Below, piece by piece: positions 5,033 to 5,723 of a stretch of 5,723 bases of DNA. The first letter of the stretch is position 1. Each line of letters opens with the position of its first letter. The DNA comes from Parcubacteria group bacterium (GTDB lineage: Bacteria; Patescibacteriota; Minisyncoccia; UBA6257). The position numbers were made by a program, and so were the translations under genes. Below the pieces are notes generated by a model, which saw only the letters and a program-made list of their open reading frames with translations, was not told the origin of the DNA and did no database searches. The stretch lies in assembly GCA_012798235.1 (NCBI GenBank), contig JAAZNP010000011.1:1-5723 (forward strand), read 5' to 3'.

Positions 5033-5083
5033 GTCATCCCCGTGTAAACGGGGATCGGAGATTCCCATTTTCATGGGAATGAC
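5033..5083. repeat. REP-like double-hairpin repeat between the HIT and GIY-YIG genes
   Basis: The 51-bp element has closing ends GTC and GAC (GTCAT/ATGAC if extended) and two perfect 8-bp hairpins: ATCCCCGT-GTAA-ACGGGGAT at 5036-5055 and ATTCCCAT-TTTC-ATGGGAAT at 5061-5080, separated by CGGAG. The whole can fold as a three-way junction. It starts 7 bp past the HIT-gene stop and ends 32 bp before the preferred GIY-YIG start. No U-run follows, so it is not a typical terminator, though the two stems may block exonuclease or polymerase. Confidence 0.75.
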
Positions 5084-5089
5084 ATATTA

Positions 5090-5449
5090 TCACCGAGGGT
5101 CAATTTTTAAACCATCACCAAAACGACGAGGAATAATATGAATATGAGGACGATGGGCTACACCGGATTGAGCTGCTTCTCCTTGATTAATTAATAAGTG
5201 ATAGCCATCACTTTTAATTTCTTTCATCTGTTTTTCGGCTAATTGACGAGCTAAGATCATAATTTTTTGCCATTCCTCTTCTGCCATCTCGGAAACATTG
5301 GTCGTATGATTTTTAGAAAATAAAATAAGATGCCCTTCGCTAATGGGATTAATATCGTAAATGGCTATAAAATTATCATCTTCGTAATATTTCTGAGCGG
5401 GAATTTCGCCTTTAATGATTTTACAAAAAACACAATTGGGATCAAGCAT
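5090..5449 (-). CDS. HIT family nucleotide-binding hydrolase
   Basis: HIT proteins of this branch hydrolyse nucleoside phosphoramidates or adenylated products in the cytoplasm using a histidine triad. The protein has 119 residues, at the short end of the family. CVFCKII at 6-12 gives the two zinc-binding cysteines, with H48 (KNHTT) as the usual third zinc ligand. The triad region at about 91-108 reads EAAQSGVAHRPHIHIIPR. Aligned from the IIPR end, H102 is the catalytic (middle) histidine and H104 the third, but the first histidine is displaced: the order is H-x-x-H-x-H (H99, H102, H104) instead of H-x-H-x-H. H99 could still serve as zinc ligand. Start 5449 gives the standard N-terminus right before the CxxC motif; no Shine-Dalgarno motif is visible. 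It follows the dehydrogenase gene by 2 nt, so the two are probably translated from one mRNA. The stop is a tandem TGA TAA. Confidence 0.93.
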   Translation of the reverse strand: MLDPNCVFCKIIKGEIPAQKYYEDDNFIAIYDINPISEGHLILFSKNHTTNVSEMAEEEWQKIMILARQLAEKQMKEIKSDGYHLLINQGEAAQSGVAHRPHIHIIPRRFGDGLKIDPR

Positions 5450-5451
5450 AA

Positions 5452-5723
5452 TTATTTAACCATATTAATTGGTTTGCCTTTTAAATAACTAGTAATATTT
5501 TCAATAGTTGTCGCTAAAATATTTTCTAACGCTTCTTCAGTATTAAAAGCATTGTGCGGCGAAACAATGACATTATCCAAATCAATAAAAATATGATTCA
5601 TTAAAGTTGTTTTGAGAGTTTCATTGGTTAATTCTCTTTGAACTAATAGTTCTTGTTCGTCTTTAATACTGCCCTCTTCTTCTAAAACATCTAAGGCGGC
5701 ACCAGCGATTTGTTTATTTTTCA
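5452..5723 (-). CDS. D-isomer-specific 2-hydroxyacid dehydrogenase, C-terminal fragment (runs off the window)
   Basis: Only the last 89 residues are present. They include AGAALDVLEEE (fragment residues 6-16), where the first Glu after LDVL is at the catalytic-Glu position, and VIVSPHNAFNTEEAL (51-65), whose His56 is the expected catalytic proton donor; the C-terminus is the usual helix ending in YLKGKPINMV. These are the marks of NAD-dependent D-2-hydroxyacid dehydrogenases, which reduce 2-keto acids such as pyruvate. The HNAFNT form and the long insert between the Glu and His motifs resemble D-lactate dehydrogenases, so pyruvate reduction with NADH recycling in a fermentative cell is likely but unproven. 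The Rossmann domain and catalytic Arg are beyond the window. The TAA stop is 2 nt before the HIT-gene ATG. Confidence 0.88.
   Translation of the reverse strand, partial: KNKQIAGAALDVLEEEGSIKDEQELLVQRELTNETLKTTLMNHIFIDLDNVIVSPHNAFNTEEALENILATTIENITSYLKGKPINMVK

Noticed and set aside
5033..5083. CRISPR repeat units
   Set aside because: The two hairpins are not copies of one repeat, there are no regular spacers, and no cas gene is in the window.
5087..5092. UGA recoding (as glycine, known in Gracilibacteria/Absconditabacteria) at the HIT-gene stop
   Set aside because: TGA is followed directly by TAA so this stop alone cannot tell, but glycines in all conserved genes use GGN codons and no in-frame TGA interrupts a conserved domain.

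Overview
The window is AT-rich. It carries eight protein-coding genes, all on the minus strand, plus one tRNA and an unusual density of short palindromic elements. The compact genes, 2-7 nt spacings, near absence of Shine-Dalgarno motifs, single-domain short versions of familiar proteins and GIY-YIG/palindrome cassette suggest a Patescibacteria (CPR; Parcubacteria-like) genome. That placement is inferred from style, not from a marker gene. The code looks standard: no conserved gene has an in-frame UGA, and stops are TAA, TAG and TGA.

Layout from right to left, which is the direction of transcription. (1) 5723-5090: the C-terminal part of a D-isomer-specific 2-hydroxyacid dehydrogenase, then 2 nt later a HIT-family nucleotide hydrolase. 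(2) 5083-4657: a small GIY-YIG nuclease gene lying between two different palindromic repeats, a probable REP-like cassette. (3) 4642-1094: a membrane-bound family-2 glycosyltransferase, an EpmA-type EF-P lysine ligase and elongation factor P, packed with 5 and 7 nt gaps, followed after 48 nt by an MgtC/SapB membrane protein. (4) 1085-708: a protein-free stretch with a 20-nt tRNA 5' fragment, two nested or adjacent hairpins, an intact tRNA-Lys(UUU), and, abutting the tRNA 3' end, a 134-bp MITE-like element with perfect 20-bp terminal inverted repeats and a 4-bp TGCC direct repeat. (5) 651-475: a 58-residue single-pass membrane protein of unknown function ending at a strong hairpin terminator. 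(6) 377-1: the N-terminal part of a membrane-anchored protein with a Thr/Glu-rich stalk.

The clearest functional unit is epmA-efp: the ligase and its substrate are adjacent, and EF-P has the modifiable lysine (K32) in a PGKG loop. The main discovery candidates are the MITE-like element that has used the last four bases of tRNA-Lys as its target duplication, the GIY-YIG gene bracketed by palindromes, and the tRNA-fragment/hairpin cluster.
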